Shown piece by piece: positions 32,268 through 43,022 of a stretch of 64,000 nucleotides of DNA (position 1 is the stretch's first letter; each line of letters begins with the position of its first letter). Source of the stretch: Aspidapion aeneum (taxonomy: Eukaryota > Arthropoda > Insecta > Coleoptera > Brentidae); contig OY755047.1 of the NCBI GenBank assembly GCA_963576565.1, positions 31,285,351 to 31,349,350 of the forward strand. The letters run 5' to 3'. The notes beneath the pieces were generated by a model. It saw only the letters and a program-made list of their open reading frames with translations, did not search any database and was not told where the DNA came from. The translations under genes and the position numbers were made by a program.

Positions 32268-32870
32268 GTACACATAGTGCAGCAGGTGAAAGAGGAGGAT
32301 ATTTTTCCGTTTAAATAACATGGGGGTCGATCAACACTTATCTGTTTTTAAGATAAAGGATTTGTAAATTTAGAGAAGTAGGGGAAAAAGGTTTTACAAA
32401 AAAAATTGTCACACTCAAATGAATAATTAGCTATAATTGTGATCCAAAAATGAATTATTTTCTTTTTTGATGAAATTATAAGTTAAGGAGGTATAGGCTT
32501 TCCAAATAATCTCCACAAATGTATAAAAACTAAAAATCTTTGAAATATTTTAGTTTTTGCTTAGCTAAGTATTTTTTTTAAATATCTAGGATATTTTACT
32601 ATTATGTCTGTGTAGAGGCTTATTTTTATTAAAAAAATATCAAGAAAAACATTGCGTTTAATATGGCATTATAAAAGTTAGTTCCAAAAAATAGTTTTTT
32701 CTGAAAAAAATTGACCGCATAATTTTTTTAGAAACATTTTTATTTCCACTTATTGCTCTTGTTCTAAAACACGACTTGGAAAAAAGTTATTATCAAAAAG
32801 TGTAAAATTTTGATGCTCTTTATCTCAAGGAATTTGCCCTATGGCCTCTAAAGTTACACACTATTTTTGT
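32268..32870. mobile_element. Second, decayed copy of the 15685-16387 MITE family
   Basis: In the opposite orientation this shares CAGGTGAAAGAGGAGG, ACATGGGGGTCGATCAACAC, CTGTTTTTAAGATA and TTTACAAAAAAAATTGTCAC-like blocks with 15685-16387. Its far end has CCCTATGGCCTCTAAAGTTA. Both termini are decayed (no clear CAGGGTGT), so the limits are approximate. Confidence 0.65.
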
Positions 32871-34255
32871 GAGAAAAATTAAGATGATCAAGTAACCTAT
32901 AAAAATAGGTACCATTGTAAATTTATTTCATTATGATTTTTCCATACATCAAAACTTTTTTCTTTGTGTGGCTTTTTAGTGTGCGCTTTCTTATGTGTGC
33001 GCTTTTTTCTGTGCAGCGTTTCTTTTTGTGCGAATATTTTCTATTTGCTTTCTTCCCGTGCATTTATTTACGGTCACCGATTCACCTTTTCGCCATTACT
33101 CTCCCCCCAGACTATCGTTCCAGAACGCCGTTATACTTACCCCCTCACTAAATCCCCGCTTGCGTAATAAGGTTTAAGCAGATTTAATGTCCGTTTAACT
33201 GTGAGTGTGTACCATGCGTAAGTACAACTAACCGAGTGTTTTCCTTGCGTAAATACAAAAAAAAACAGTAGACATTTCGCAATGCGTTGTTGTTCACATA
33301 ACTTGGAAATGCTCTACCCTTATTGGTCAGAATTTTGTTTTGACAGCTTACTACGTCCCTGCTCATCGCTGCATGAGATACGCACAGGTTCGGTATCGTA
33401 AAGCTACACGTTGTCGCCTGAACGTATTTCAGATATTATAGACCGCCAATCGAATTACGGGATTCACCTCGACACGGCAACGATAACGCGATACGAAGCA
33501 CGTATTCACTTTAGCACTAGTATTTACTTAAGGATTTACAGTGCTAAGTGCTACAATCCTAGGTCTACAAGTCTACATTTTGGTTGAATGTTTAACTTAT
33601 TTTTTCCGTGAATGCAATAGTTTTTAATATTTATATATATTGTTCGTAAATACCTTGCGATATTGGTCATCTTTTTTCTTTATAACAAAAATATTATTTT
33701 CATACGAAGGTTATAAATAAACAAAAGGAATATAATATATTGGTTTAAAAATTGTAGCCATATTTAAATCTCCTAACGTCACTAGGAGATGTCCAAAAAA
33801 ACGGGGTAATTCGGTTTCAGCTTTTAGACAAGTTAGCGATGATTAAACTGATGTTCAATTATTTTGGTAGACGTGTAATTGAAGACGGATTCTAATATAT
33901 CTTGTGCTTTTTACAATATTTAAATATTGATACGTATTTAATACGGTAGTGCATCTACAGATATAAGTTGTTTATGTATTATTTACCTGAGAAAATTCAC
34001 TCTGTTGTTCTTTAAACTTTAAACCACCCCTCCCTACTACAATTAGGGACTATTCTTAATGGAAATACTATGACTGCATGGACAAAAAATGCCATTTAAT
34101 TTACAAATGTGGTTTTTGTTTATTTTTAATGTTATTTTTAATTTATATAAGATGAAACTTACTGAGAAATGCTTACTATCGTGTTGCATATTAAGGTGAA
34201 CCAAATCTTTGCAGTTATTTGACCTGTGAGTAAAAAAATACACTTAAACCGGTCG
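32871..34255. other. Unassigned DNA, possibly single-copy
   Basis: Three overlapping plus-strand frames at 32933-33177 read through a TTTCTTTGTGTGCG-rich stretch and look like composition artefacts. The interval 33360-33600 is less AT-rich and has no repeat partner in the window. A near-palindrome CTCCTAACGTCACTAGGAG lies at about 33770. No gene structure could be built. Confidence 0.3.
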
Positions 34256-34279
34256 GTATCAAGTCTATAGACTTGATAC
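34256..34279. repeat. Perfect 24-bp palindrome
   Basis: GTATCAAGTCTA is followed immediately by its reverse complement TAGACTTGATAC with no spacer. The palindrome is bracketed by TTAAACCGGTCG on the left and GTAAACCCGGTC on the right, a short direct repeat. No element could be assigned. Confidence 0.8.
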
Positions 34280-34812
34280 GTAAACCCGGTCTAAAATGCT
34301 AAGTTTTAAAGTCTTAGTAAATACTGGTGTAAGTGTCTAGTGTATTTGATGCGTAAATGAAACTAACGGAGTATACTTCATCATGCGTAATTTCTGAGTC
34401 CCCCTGAATAAAGGAATTATTTACAGTTACTCTATCATATTTGTCCATGTTACGTTTAGTATTTAGGGAAGCAATCACTCCCCATCTTTAAATCTGCGCT
34501 TGAAATGAGCCCTTACCAATCCTCACCTTACCACATTTGGGTGTTTCTAGTTGGATGGATCTTTCGGGGGATATTTGATAAATATTTTACACGTTAAGAG
34601 GCTTTATGTTTGAAAATTGCTGTCGTTTTCGCTTGGAAATCGCACTGCTGAAATATGTTGAGGTTAAGTGAGGTTGTATTTTATGTTAAGGTTAGGTAAA
34701 ATCTTTTGTCCGAGCTATTTGTGTCATTTTAAAATAGTGTGAAAATGTTTTTCTCACCTTTTAATTTAAACAAAAATATCAACAGCGGAAAATTTAATCC
34801 TCTAACCGAACT
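34280..34812. other. Unassigned DNA
   Basis: No gene recognised. GAAATATGTTGAGGTTAAG near 34650 has a partial inverted counterpart (CCTCAACATATCTGG) near 36213, on the other side of the nested insertion cluster. It might be the eroded edge of an older element. Confidence 0.3.
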
Positions 34813-35315
34813 TACACAGTAAAAATTTTTGTCTACAATGAAAACAGTGGCGGTTTCTCCATAAGTAAGTGCACGTGCACTCCCAAATTTTACTTAAAAA
34901 AATACTAAAATTTAATTAATAATTACCCCAAACGGAATTCACTAAAGACTGGAATATTACCTACAAATTAATACCCGGTATGTATGTGTTTGTATTCGTA
35001 TTCAAACCACCTCGGTGCATGCTGGCGCATGCACTATATAGTTAGTTCGAATCTAATTATTCACTTTTATTTGCTCCGTAGATGCTGTGTCGCATTCCAT
35101 TTACGAAATATAGAAAGAGAGGACGAAATGTCCCAATAGAATTTTACAGTACATGGAATCTAAACCTTCCTGCGGCAGTGCCTAGGACAAAATCTGTGCA
35201 AAAACTACCCTCGATGCCGCCCACACTCCCGTGACGCCCCCCGCACCCATGGTTCGCGTTGCATGTTAGAGGAGCTCAAGGGCACTTTTAATTAGTGCAC
35301 TTAGACAATTTGGCA

Positions 35316-35516
35316 TAGTGATGTGCAACCATTTTTCCAAGTATTGAGTAGATACTGATACTTCCTATTCGAGTATTAGATTTAGTAACACTTCGGCTTC
35401 GGTCCCATTCGGGATTCGAGTAACGAGTATTTGGCGTCGAAGGATATTCGATTACTTCGAATCCGCCCATGTATCAGATATTAAAGTATCGAGTAGATAG
35501 TATTTGCACACCACTA
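35316..35516. mobile_element. hAT MITE, 201 bp, perfect 8-bp target duplication
   Basis: The ends TAGTGATGTGCAACC and, inverted, TAGTGGTGTGCAAATA are flanked by ATTTGGCA on both sides (35308-35315 and 35517-35524). The interior shows inverted similarity as well (GTATTGAGTAGATACT and AGTATCGAGTAGATAGT; GTATTAGATTTAGTAACAC, CGAGTAACGAGTATTTGG). It is the youngest of the three nested elements here. Confidence 0.9.
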
Positions 35517-35580
35517 ATTTGGCATTATCGGTCGGGCGCTGGCGGTTTGTTTTGATTTCAACGATTTGGTATTTACGACA

Positions 35581-35677
35581 ATGGCGGAAGTTTCAAATTC
35601 TGATAGCATTAGCGTGCAATATTTAAAAACAATTACATTTTCATCTTTGCCATTAGAAGAAAAAATATGTAAACTAG
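35581..35677 (+). pseudogene. First exon of a hAT transposase (isolated)
   Basis: From the ATG at 35581 the frame reads MAEVSNSDSISVQYLKTITF followed by SSLPLEEKICKL. It ends at CTAG|GTATGA, a good splice donor. The phrase SLPLEEKI-KLG resembles the NFSLFTYEEKLKLKEEG segment of the hAT exon at 22096-22449, consistent with the start of a TTF/ZMYM-type hAT protein. No following exon exists between here and the right terminus at 35848, so the element is a deletion derivative that kept only its promoter-proximal exon. Confidence 0.55.
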
Positions 35678-36183
35678 GTATGATACATGTATTATTTATT
35701 TATAATTTCAATAATAATAGGTAGGTAACTAATATCTAACTAAATATCACATTTTTTAATTATTTGCAAAAAAAAATTTCGCCTGCGCCGCAATTTTATA
35801 TTTTTTTTAGTGTGCACTCCGAAAGCTTTTTACCACGCGCCGCCACTGAATAAAAACACGTTATTTTCTTGAATTAATTGATTTACCTTAAAACAATTTA
35901 TTGTGAATTAAAATATTTCTTTTTAGTTCAACGCAACCTTTAATCTTGAAATGAAACTTTATTTTTCTTCTTTAATTGTTTTGTTTCAGTATATTCCATT
36001 TTGAAACAAAGCAAATTGTCTTCCAATAAGTAATATTTTGCTTTCAGAGAAAACAGTGCCTTAGATTAATTCAGTTCTAATTTATAATAAAACAATTACT
36101 GTTTCAAATTAGAATAGGAAAGCACAAATCATTTTACTTCAAAGCAATTTGCTTTGATCTAAGACAATTTTTTTACCATGTGG

Positions 36184-37106
36184 ACACAAATTTTAAATGT
36201 GTATCTAACCTAACCTGTCCTCAACATATCTGGACCAATAGGATACTCAATTTAAGGTGGGGACTAGCCGCCCCTCCCTTTAGTGTTTCTTGACCTATAT
36301 AAGATATATTTATCTGTGTGTCTGTGCTTAGAATGATTTCAATAGGTCTTAAAATGCTAAACCGATTTTCATAAATTTTTTATCAAAAAGTGCTATTTTT
36401 TTAACTCAGAAATGGAAAACAAAATGGAACGTTGTATCTATTAGCAATTTTCTTATTTCAAAATTTAAGTAATTGATAACCTGAGAAAAATACTGTCGAG
36501 AACTGCTCCTAAGATTGTTTTTTATAATTCGACACATTTTAAAAAATAACTCTCGAGCAGTATCTGAATTATATTTCTATCAGTATATGTTAAAGCCATT
36601 TATTCTCTTCTTTTAATACCTATTATACCTGGCCACCTATTATCATGCGAGCCCTAAAGGGAAAATATATGTTTTGTTTTTAAAACATAGCAAAACGGAG
36701 TAGCAAAAAAGGGGAATAATTACTACAGTTTCTGGTTCAAGCTGGTGTTTTATATAAAAAGTTTGCTAAATGAGGATATACTTTATCCAAGCTCAACTTT
36801 GTTAAAGCAACCCCCCAATATTGTTTAGAAAACAAAGGGCCCTATAAAATTTAAATTTGGGTTAATCGCCACCCCTGGAATACAGGGAAAGTCAAAAAGG
36901 TTTGCACTAAATTTGTTTCTTATTTTGGTATGAAACCGATTAAAAACAAACAATCGTTGTTGTCTAGCAAAGAAATTGAAATTTTATTAAAGCTCCTGAT
37001 TGAGCATCTTAACCGGCTATCCCCTAAGACAATATTGGTTTTAGAAGAAGCAAAAAATGGCTTCTTATTCTTTGTATGTTACTCAATAGTTCTCACCGTT
37101 AATATT
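36184..37106. other. Unassigned DNA
   Basis: AATGCTAAACCGATTTTCAT near 36353 is a common insect repeat-tail phrase. A 74-codon frame at 36930-37154 has no recognisable motif and runs into an (ATTCA)n tract at about 37107-37128. No element boundaries found. Confidence 0.3.
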
Positions 37107-37385
37107 CAATTCAATTCAATTCAATTTATTTATTTACAGCTTACTTTTGTATAATTAACAATTTTTCTTTTCGCACCATTTTGCAGTAAATAAATATATT
37201 TTGGATGCATTTTAAAATCCCAGGGACCTGTTTGCCAAGACAGAATATTTTATTTATTGGCATGGCGGATTTAAAATTATTCTAATCTATTTCAAAAGAG
37301 TAAGTTTTATACGTATGGAATTATTTTATCTAAATATAGAGGAAATAATAATACTCTAAATTTCTAGTAATATCTAGCGTTAATT

Positions 37386-37387
<2 letters not shown>

Positions 37388-37461
<74 letters not shown>
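37388..37461. repeat. (TA)n microsatellite
   Basis: About 70 bp of uninterrupted TA with a single CT interruption near 37424. It lies at the 3' side of the minus-strand LINE remnant at 37462-37925 and is plausibly that element's microsatellite tail. Confidence 0.9.
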
Positions 37462-37465
<4 letters not shown>

Positions 37466-37925
37466 AGTACCTACTCATTTTTATTTATTTTTTATTGTCG
37501 CTTATCTGGATTGTGGTCTTAATAAGGAAAAAGTGTCCTAATCATTTCTTTTTAGTCTGTATTAGTAGAGGATTTTATCATAATAGGTAATTTATGTTTT
37601 TTACTTATATTTAAAAATTTTATTTTCTTAGGGTTTTTATTATCATATAATAAAGTATAATATATTTTATTTTTGAAATGGTTTTAATTTTGTATATAAT
37701 ACGTATTTTTTAAATCAATCCAGCTTTGAATATCTTGTCGTGATATTGTTTTTAACCAAGATTTTAAGTTTAGTTTGAATTTATGTATATTCTCAAGTAT
37801 TTTAATGTTTTCCGGAATATAATTATATAACTTTGGCCCTAAAAAGTAATAGCTTCGTTGCGTAATAGTTTTTTCGACCTTTGGGACTATATTTACTATC
37901 TGCCTATATATATTGATTACACTAT
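37462..37925 (-). pseudogene. LINE C-terminal fragment with 3' UTR
   Basis: Reading the minus strand from about 37920: NIYRQIVNIVPKVEKTITQR, then SYYFLGPKLYNYIPENIKIL, NIHKFKLNLKSWLKTISRQD and IQSWIDLKN with a stop near 37692. The pattern R-yy--PKLYN-IPE-IK---N-HKFK--LK-WL is the usual C-terminal end of CR1/Daphne-like or related LINE reverse transcriptases. It lacks an ATG, so frame-based calls miss it. About 230 bp of AT-rich 3' UTR lead to the (TA)n tract at 37388. The RT core upstream (37926 onward) is not recognisable. The clade is uncertain. Confidence 0.65.
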
Positions 37926-38443
37926 AAAGTTACAATAAGCAAACGGTCGTCAAAATCTGATTAGAAAGACAATTATTGCCATTCCAATCTCAAATTTTTA
38001 ATATAAGTTTTAATTTTTAGAATAAATCCTTTTGTATTTTTTTACAATTATTTTTTGAAATCTTATGTATAAAAGGTTTAAATAAAGTTTGAAATGTTTA
38101 AAATATTATAGTGGGATACTAACATATTATTATAAAGTACATATACATTTTTTTCCTACAATAATTGCTTGAATAATGTATATTTGTCAATATTTTTATT
38201 ATTGATAAAACACTATATTACTATCATTACTAAATGAAAATGTAAGCTAAAAGTGCTAAAAACATAAATAAAAATGAGATTAAGAGCCAAAACGTACTAT
38301 AAAGTGCACTTTATAGATGATAGGTGGATTGATAATTTAATGCTTCGTCGCTTTTGCTGTAATAAACTATAAATAAGTTTAGTGCCAGCAAAGTTCTATT
38401 TTAGCCTATAAAGTAGACTTTGTAACTTGCTTATAGCTTAATA
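37926..38443. other. Unassigned AT-rich DNA
   Basis: Phrases such as ACTATAAAGTGCACTTTATAG near 38295 form small palindromes. No gene recognised. Confidence 0.3.
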
Positions 38444-38445
38444 TA

Positions 38446-38773
38446 CCAGGGTGCTCATTTAAAACTTACTTGATTCAACAACCCAGAACTTTCTTATTTC
38501 TCGGCCAATCTTGATAGTTCATATATCAGTATTCTTAAAAAGATAGGATTTTATGGGCAAATATTAATTTTTGCTCCAGTGGCACATACCAAAAGTTTGC
38601 AGGGGGTTAAAGATACATACATATTTTTAAAAATTTTCGTCATCTTGAATGGTTAAAAAATGAAAATTTTGACATTAAATTCAAAAATTTTTTGGTCTTG
38701 TATTTCCAAAATAGACGAAACTGACAAAATAGAAATTTGGGCAATTAAAAATTCTTAATTTTTTATCCACCCT
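38446..38773. mobile_element. Possible small TA-type MITE
   Basis: TACCAGGGTGCTCATTTAAA on the left and, inverted, TATAGGGTGGATAAAAAATT on the right resemble the CAGGGTG ends of other TA elements in the window. The interior has CTTGATAGTTCATATATCAG and is AT-rich. The termini match over only 8-10 bp, so the call is weak. Confidence 0.35.
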
Positions 38774-39064
38774 ATATATAAATTATAAAAAATTTAAAAT
38801 TTTTGCTAGATTTGGTCAAATCAAAAAGGCTAAAACGAATAAATTCGATGACAGGTTGTAAATCGATTAAAAGCAAACAAAATGTAAAATGATTACAGCA
38901 CCTAATTTTTCAAAACTTTAAAATCCTGCTATTCATACAGTATTGTGATGTATAAAAGACATTTTTACGTCTATTGGATTAAAAGTAATAAGCCAAAAAT
39001 CTGATGTCCAACCGCTCCCATAAGCTGGTTCCACTGTGTGGCGTATTCTTTCTTTTACGAATTA

Positions 39065-39395
39065 AATAAGAAAATATTATCAAAGATAAGAATCTGCTGT
39101 TTTCACCATACCCTGCTTTTTTGACCTCTTAGAATAATTGTAGCAACTTATTTAGGGTAAAAATCACAGATCTCTATCTTTGTAAATAACGGAGTTTTAA
39201 CACGCTCTGGATAGATGGGTGCCGTCCACAGTATAGTTACGTCTTTTGTTTCTTAAGAAAAGGGTAAATTGTAAAGGCCAAAACCGTAAAGGATTTTCCA
39301 AGTTCGTTAAAAATAGCTGGAAGTCTCTACCTTTTGTCAAAATAAGTGACTATATAATTTATCTCAATCAATACGATACACGATACATTCTTTAT
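39065..39395 (+). repeat. Diverged relative of the 41616-42912 repeat
   Basis: Shares AAATATTATCAAAGATAAGA, GGTAAATTGTAAAGGCC, GATGGGTGCCGTC and TCTACCTTTTGTCAAAATAA, followed by GTGACTATATAATT, with the two copies at 41616 and 42346. It is substantially diverged and lacks the 3' part of the repeat. Confidence 0.65.
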
Positions 39396-39525
39396 CACCA
39401 TAATGATCCATAATGAGGTATGTAAATTAAATGTAAATTTAAGTTTGGTGTAAAAGAATCCAACTGGTGAACTGAATGCTACATGTCACTATAATTTTTT
39501 AAATATTATAGATCGCATTTTTTTA

Positions 39526-40210
39526 TGGATTTTTTTTTCATGTAGGCAGCTTAAAAGCTGTACACCCACGGGGGTCCAGGATCTAATGTACACCTATTAA
39601 GTGTTGACAGTTAACTGTTTCATCCTTAAGGCACTCTTCAGAACACTGCATGGTTAATGTGACACACTTGTCAAGCTAAAAGACGATATATAAATCTCAT
39701 CTTACGATATTGGTAAGAGAAATTAATAATAATGCCTGCTATACCGTACGCTTTTCACAAAAGTGGTGACATCTACCGAATACAAAAGAAACTACCAGAG
39801 TAAAAACAAAAGACAGGCAGATGAAAACGAAAAACAGTACCCATGACAGTGACATAATTTGTCCCTCAGGTGGGATCAATTTATATTAAATTTTTGCCGC
39901 CTTCGCGACGTTTTATGTCAAGTCAGCGGTGTGAAAGCCAAAAATACTACAAACTGTCGTACCCGTGAATAAAGAAAACAAAAAGTTTTGGTGGCTAAGC
40001 GGGCATAGAAAGATTTTGTTTCTGTTGTATTTTTCCGTGGGCAGCTCAAAAGCTGTACACCCACGTAGGTCCAAGATCTAATGAGCACCTACTAAGTGTT
40101 AACAGTTAACTGTTTCGTCCTTAAGGGACTCTTCAGAATACTGCACGGTCAATGTGACACCCTTGCCAAGCTAGAAGGCGGTATATAAATCTCATCTTAC
40201 GATATTGGTA
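39526..40210 (+). repeat. Direct repeat pair, ~190 bp, with TATA-like motif
   Basis: The blocks at about 39526-39716 and 40014-40210 share GGCAGCTTAAAAGCTGTACA, CCCACG, GTTAACTGTTTC, TCCTTAAGG, ACTCTTCAGAA and TATATAAATCTCATCTTACG with a following GATATTGGTAAG. The sequence GGCGGTATATAAATCTCATC looks like a TATA box with a downstream start region, followed by a splice-donor-like GGTAAGT. The pair could be short LTRs with a collapsed interior of about 300 bp, or a simple tandem duplication. No coding sequence, primer-binding site or polypurine tract could be recognised. Confidence 0.55.
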
Positions 40211-40212
40211 AG

Positions 40213-40850
40213 TAAGTTTACGTTTTCCCTATTTTTATTCGTTTTTTTATAATTACCAACTTTTAGTAACTATTATTTTTAAAATCACCGTAAAAAATTG
40301 ACTTTAAAATAACTAAACGCAGTACTTAATTATTATATTTTTTGGAATTTTAATTTTGTAATATCTCTCTATATGGTAAAAATAGTTTAAATCAACTAAA
40401 TTAATTATGTTTTAAAATAAATCCAAAAATTATAAAAAAGTATATTACAATTAAATATAAAAAGTTATGATAACAAAATTAAATATTAAGTTAGACATTT
40501 AATTAAAAAAAAAAAAAATTACACTGAATTTAAAAATAATTAATAAAAAGTTAGTCAATAATAAAAATATATTATGTATATTTATTATCTTCAAAATTTA
40601 CGTGACAGATGAACACCAGTTTGAGTTGACGATTAGATTTTTTTCATAAAAAAGCTATAAAGAAACAATTTACATCAAATTGAAATGTTTATAACTTAAA
40701 TATAGATGTTATTCCATAATGCAGACTTTTCAACAACCTCTCGTAACTTAAACCCAGCCTGCTATATAAAAATGTACTTTTTACTTTGAAGTTTTTTTTA
40801 TAATACCGAATTTAAGACTTATTTCGAAAAAAAAATATTTTTTAAGTTGT
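40213..40850. other. Unassigned AT-rich DNA
   Basis: No gene or repeat partner. Contains poly-A around 40508. Confidence 0.3.
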
Positions 40851-40854
40851 CAAA

Positions 40855-41590
40855 CACACTGAGTTTATTGTATGACAATCTAGTCAATAAGACTAATTAG
40901 CAATTTTTTAATTAATATAATAATTACTATAATAATAATAATAATGGCTTAATTTATTAGAAAACTTAGATTTAAAATTGAGGTTTACTCGAAAGTTCTT
41001 CCCCCTTTATTTTTACTGTAACTTACAATTTCATTAATTTTAAAGCATTATTTTGTTTTATAAATTTCAATTAGTTCACTAGATCAAACAGCTTGACTTT
41101 TTTTAGTCTTCGAACTAGTATAGTATTTTCTAGAAGCTGAGTTGCTTCCACATTCACATGTCGATGGGGTCTATCTTTATTGCTTTTTGTGTACTTTTTC
41201 TGCTACAGTTTCGATTTTTATGTCCCGATGAAGGTCACTATTTTGTGTTGCTTAATACTTTATTTTCAAATCTCTGTAAAACGTGATGGTGACTCACTTT
41301 ATTACAAGCTCATAGTTGAATACCATATGTCGATATTAATTTCAGTATTTGGCTATACAGCAGTAACTGATTATAAATTCTTAAATTGAACTTTCTTCCA
41401 ATTAGTCAGTTCATTTTTCTTTCTAGCACAATTTGGCATCAGGTGTCATACCGAGATATTTTGCCTCATTTGAATATAATACGGAAATGTTTTTTGTTTG
41501 TTAAAGCAACATTAATTGATTCAGTTTCATTTAATTGTAGTTGCGATTTTGCGGTCCAATTGTGAACTTGGATGACTGAAGATTTTATAT
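40855..41590 (-). pseudogene. Jockey-clade LINE, decayed copy
   Basis: This matches the 14741-15285 copy in the same orientation, including TTGTCAAACACACTGWGTTT, ACAATCTAGTCARTAAGACT, GAAGCTGARTTGCTTCCACA and TTCGATTTTTA. It extends about 300 bp further into the reverse transcriptase, with a YLGMTPDAKL-like segment near 41440. Relative to the other copy it has many substitutions, an inserted TAATAATAATAAT run near 40930 and a deletion near 41245 removing the NAPWYVRN region. The poly(A) tail is gone. The plus-strand frame at 41180-41389 is a shadow. Confidence 0.8.
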
Positions 41591-41615
41591 TGTTTCTTTA
41601 ATACACTTTTCTATC

Positions 41616-42912
41616 AAATTAAACAAAAAAATTAATATTAAAGATAGCGATCTAATGTTTTCACTATACTGTAATTTTTGCAATTTCTCCGCGTTTCTGT
41701 CTCGCCTTTTTTTAGGGAAACATAATGACGTTGTAACTAGTTTGACATTTTATGTAGTTTCTAAAATCATTTAGCGTCATACATATATTTAAGGTAAAAA
41801 CCTTTATCTTAATTAACAACGGTGTTTTCCATTTAGCCCCATCGACACGCTTCACATTGATGGGTGCGGTCTTTGGTTTCCTAACAAAAAGGTAAATTAT
41901 GAAGGCCGAAAACAAACTTCTAGGTAATAGGTACTTATTTCAATACACATGCTTTTCACACTTCCGTTGAAAATGGCTAGAATTCTCTACCTTTTGTCAA
42001 AATAAGTGACTGTATAATTTCTGCTCGATCCCTTTTTGGAACATAGATAACTAATCAATCTGAAAAGAATATAAAAATATGCTAGGTGCTCATATTCCAA
42101 TATATTGCCATATATCAGATATTGATGCTTTTCTATGGTTCTCATAGCCCATCGCACCGACTTTTTCTTTTCGTTACTTAGCATAAACTGTTCCTTATTA
42201 CGTCATATTATGATTATATTAAGAAACACTTTAACTTAAGGAACCGAAAAAAAAGTCGGTGAGATGGACCCTTAAAGTCTAAGCTACAGAGGCCAGGCTT
42301 GTTTCTTTTAGCACAAGAAGCAATAAGAATAACTACAAAGCTGCTAAAATTAAACAAAAAAAAATATTATTAAAGATAGCGATCTAAGGTTTTTACTACA
42401 CTGTAATTTTTGCAATATCTCCGTGTTTCTGTGTCGCCTTTTTTTAGGGAAACATAATGACGTTGTAAATAGTTTAACATTCTATATAGTTTCTAAAATC
42501 ATTCAGCATCATATATATAAAAACAGTGTTTTCCATTTATCCCCATCGACACGCTTCACATTGATGGGTGCGGTCTTTGGTTTCCTAACAAAAAGGTAAA
42601 TTATGAAGGCCGAAAACTAACTTCTAGGTAATAGGTACTTATTTCAATACACATGCTTTTCACAGTTTCGTTGAAAATGGCTGGAATTCTTTACCTTCTG
42701 TCAAAATAAGTAACTTTGTATAATTTCTGCTCGATCCCTGTTTGGAACATAGATAACTAATAAATCTGAAAGACATAAAAATGTGCTAGATGCTCATATT
42801 CCAATATATTGCCATATATCAGGTATTGATGTTTTTCTATGGTTCTTAAGTCTAAGCTACACAGGCCAGGCTTGTTTCTTTTAGCACAAGAAGCAATAAG
42901 AGTAACTACAGC
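41616..42912 (+). repeat. Tandem duplication, period ~730 bp
   Basis: Copy one runs from ATTAAACAAAAAAATTAATA near 41616 to 42345. Copy two, starting near 42346, follows the same order: AAAGATAGCGATCTA, GGGAAACATAATGACGTTGT, CACGCTTCACATTGATGGGT, GGTAATAGGTACTTATTTCA and TTTAGCACAAGAAGCAATAA. Copy two ends near 42912 and lacks two blocks. One of these is a MITE that inserted into copy one only (42143-42271). The minus-strand frames at 41712-42184 and 42757-43023 follow the repeat and show no domain. Confidence 0.8.
42143..42271. mobile_element. Small MITE present in only one duplicate
   Basis: CCCATCGCACCGACTTTTTC and, inverted, TCCATCTCACCGACTTTTTT form its ends. Copy two of the surrounding duplication reads straight through (ATGGTTCTTAAGTCTAAGC), giving an empty site, so this insertion occurred after the duplication. 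Exact limits and the target duplication are uncertain by a few bases. Confidence 0.65.
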
Positions 42913-43022
42913 TGCTTTTGTGAAGACCATAGAAATAATGGAGAAAGAAGGAATAGAATGTGCCAGATCGAAACGGGGAGTAAACCAGGAGAAGTAGTAA
43001 ATTATGTCTAGCCACTGGGGCA

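Larger units (their letters stand above)
34845..35848 (+). mobile_element. hAT element with 8-bp target duplication
   Basis: The ends CAGTGGCGGTTTCTCCATAA and, inverted, CAGTGGCGGCGCGTGGTAAA are hAT-type. They are flanked by AATGAAAA (34837-34844) and AATAAAAA (35849-35856), an 8-bp duplication with one substitution. The related MITE copy near 18430 has a single uninterrupted site reading, on the minus strand, CAATGAAAACACG, which confirms the boundaries independently. The element carries a transposase-like first exon (35581-35677) but no catalytic core, and a smaller hAT MITE has inserted in it. Confidence 0.9.
34815..36180 (-). mobile_element. CACGGTAAAA-ended MITE carrying two nested insertions
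   Basis: One end is CACAGTAAAAATTTTTGTCT after TA (34813-34814). The other, inverted, is CATGGTAAAAAAATTGTCTT, with TG where TA is expected. The outer parts (34815-34844 and 35849-36180) match the uninterrupted relatives at 63047-63375 and 18108-18458, including AGTCTCATTTCAAGATTAAA-type and CTCTGGAAGCAAAATATTAC-type phrases read on the minus strand. The ~1-kb middle is a hAT element inserted later. No transposase of its own family is present. Confidence 0.85.

Noticed and set aside
32933..33177. Three overlapping plus-strand frames rich in Phe and Cys
   Set aside because: They read the same TTT/TGT-rich DNA in three frames, typical of low-complexity sequence.
31100..33790. One large element bounded by CTCCGTAGTGACGTTAGAG and CTCCTAACGTCACTAGGAG
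   Set aside because: The match is short, the right-hand motif is itself palindromic, and the interval contains independent elements and no consistent second arm.
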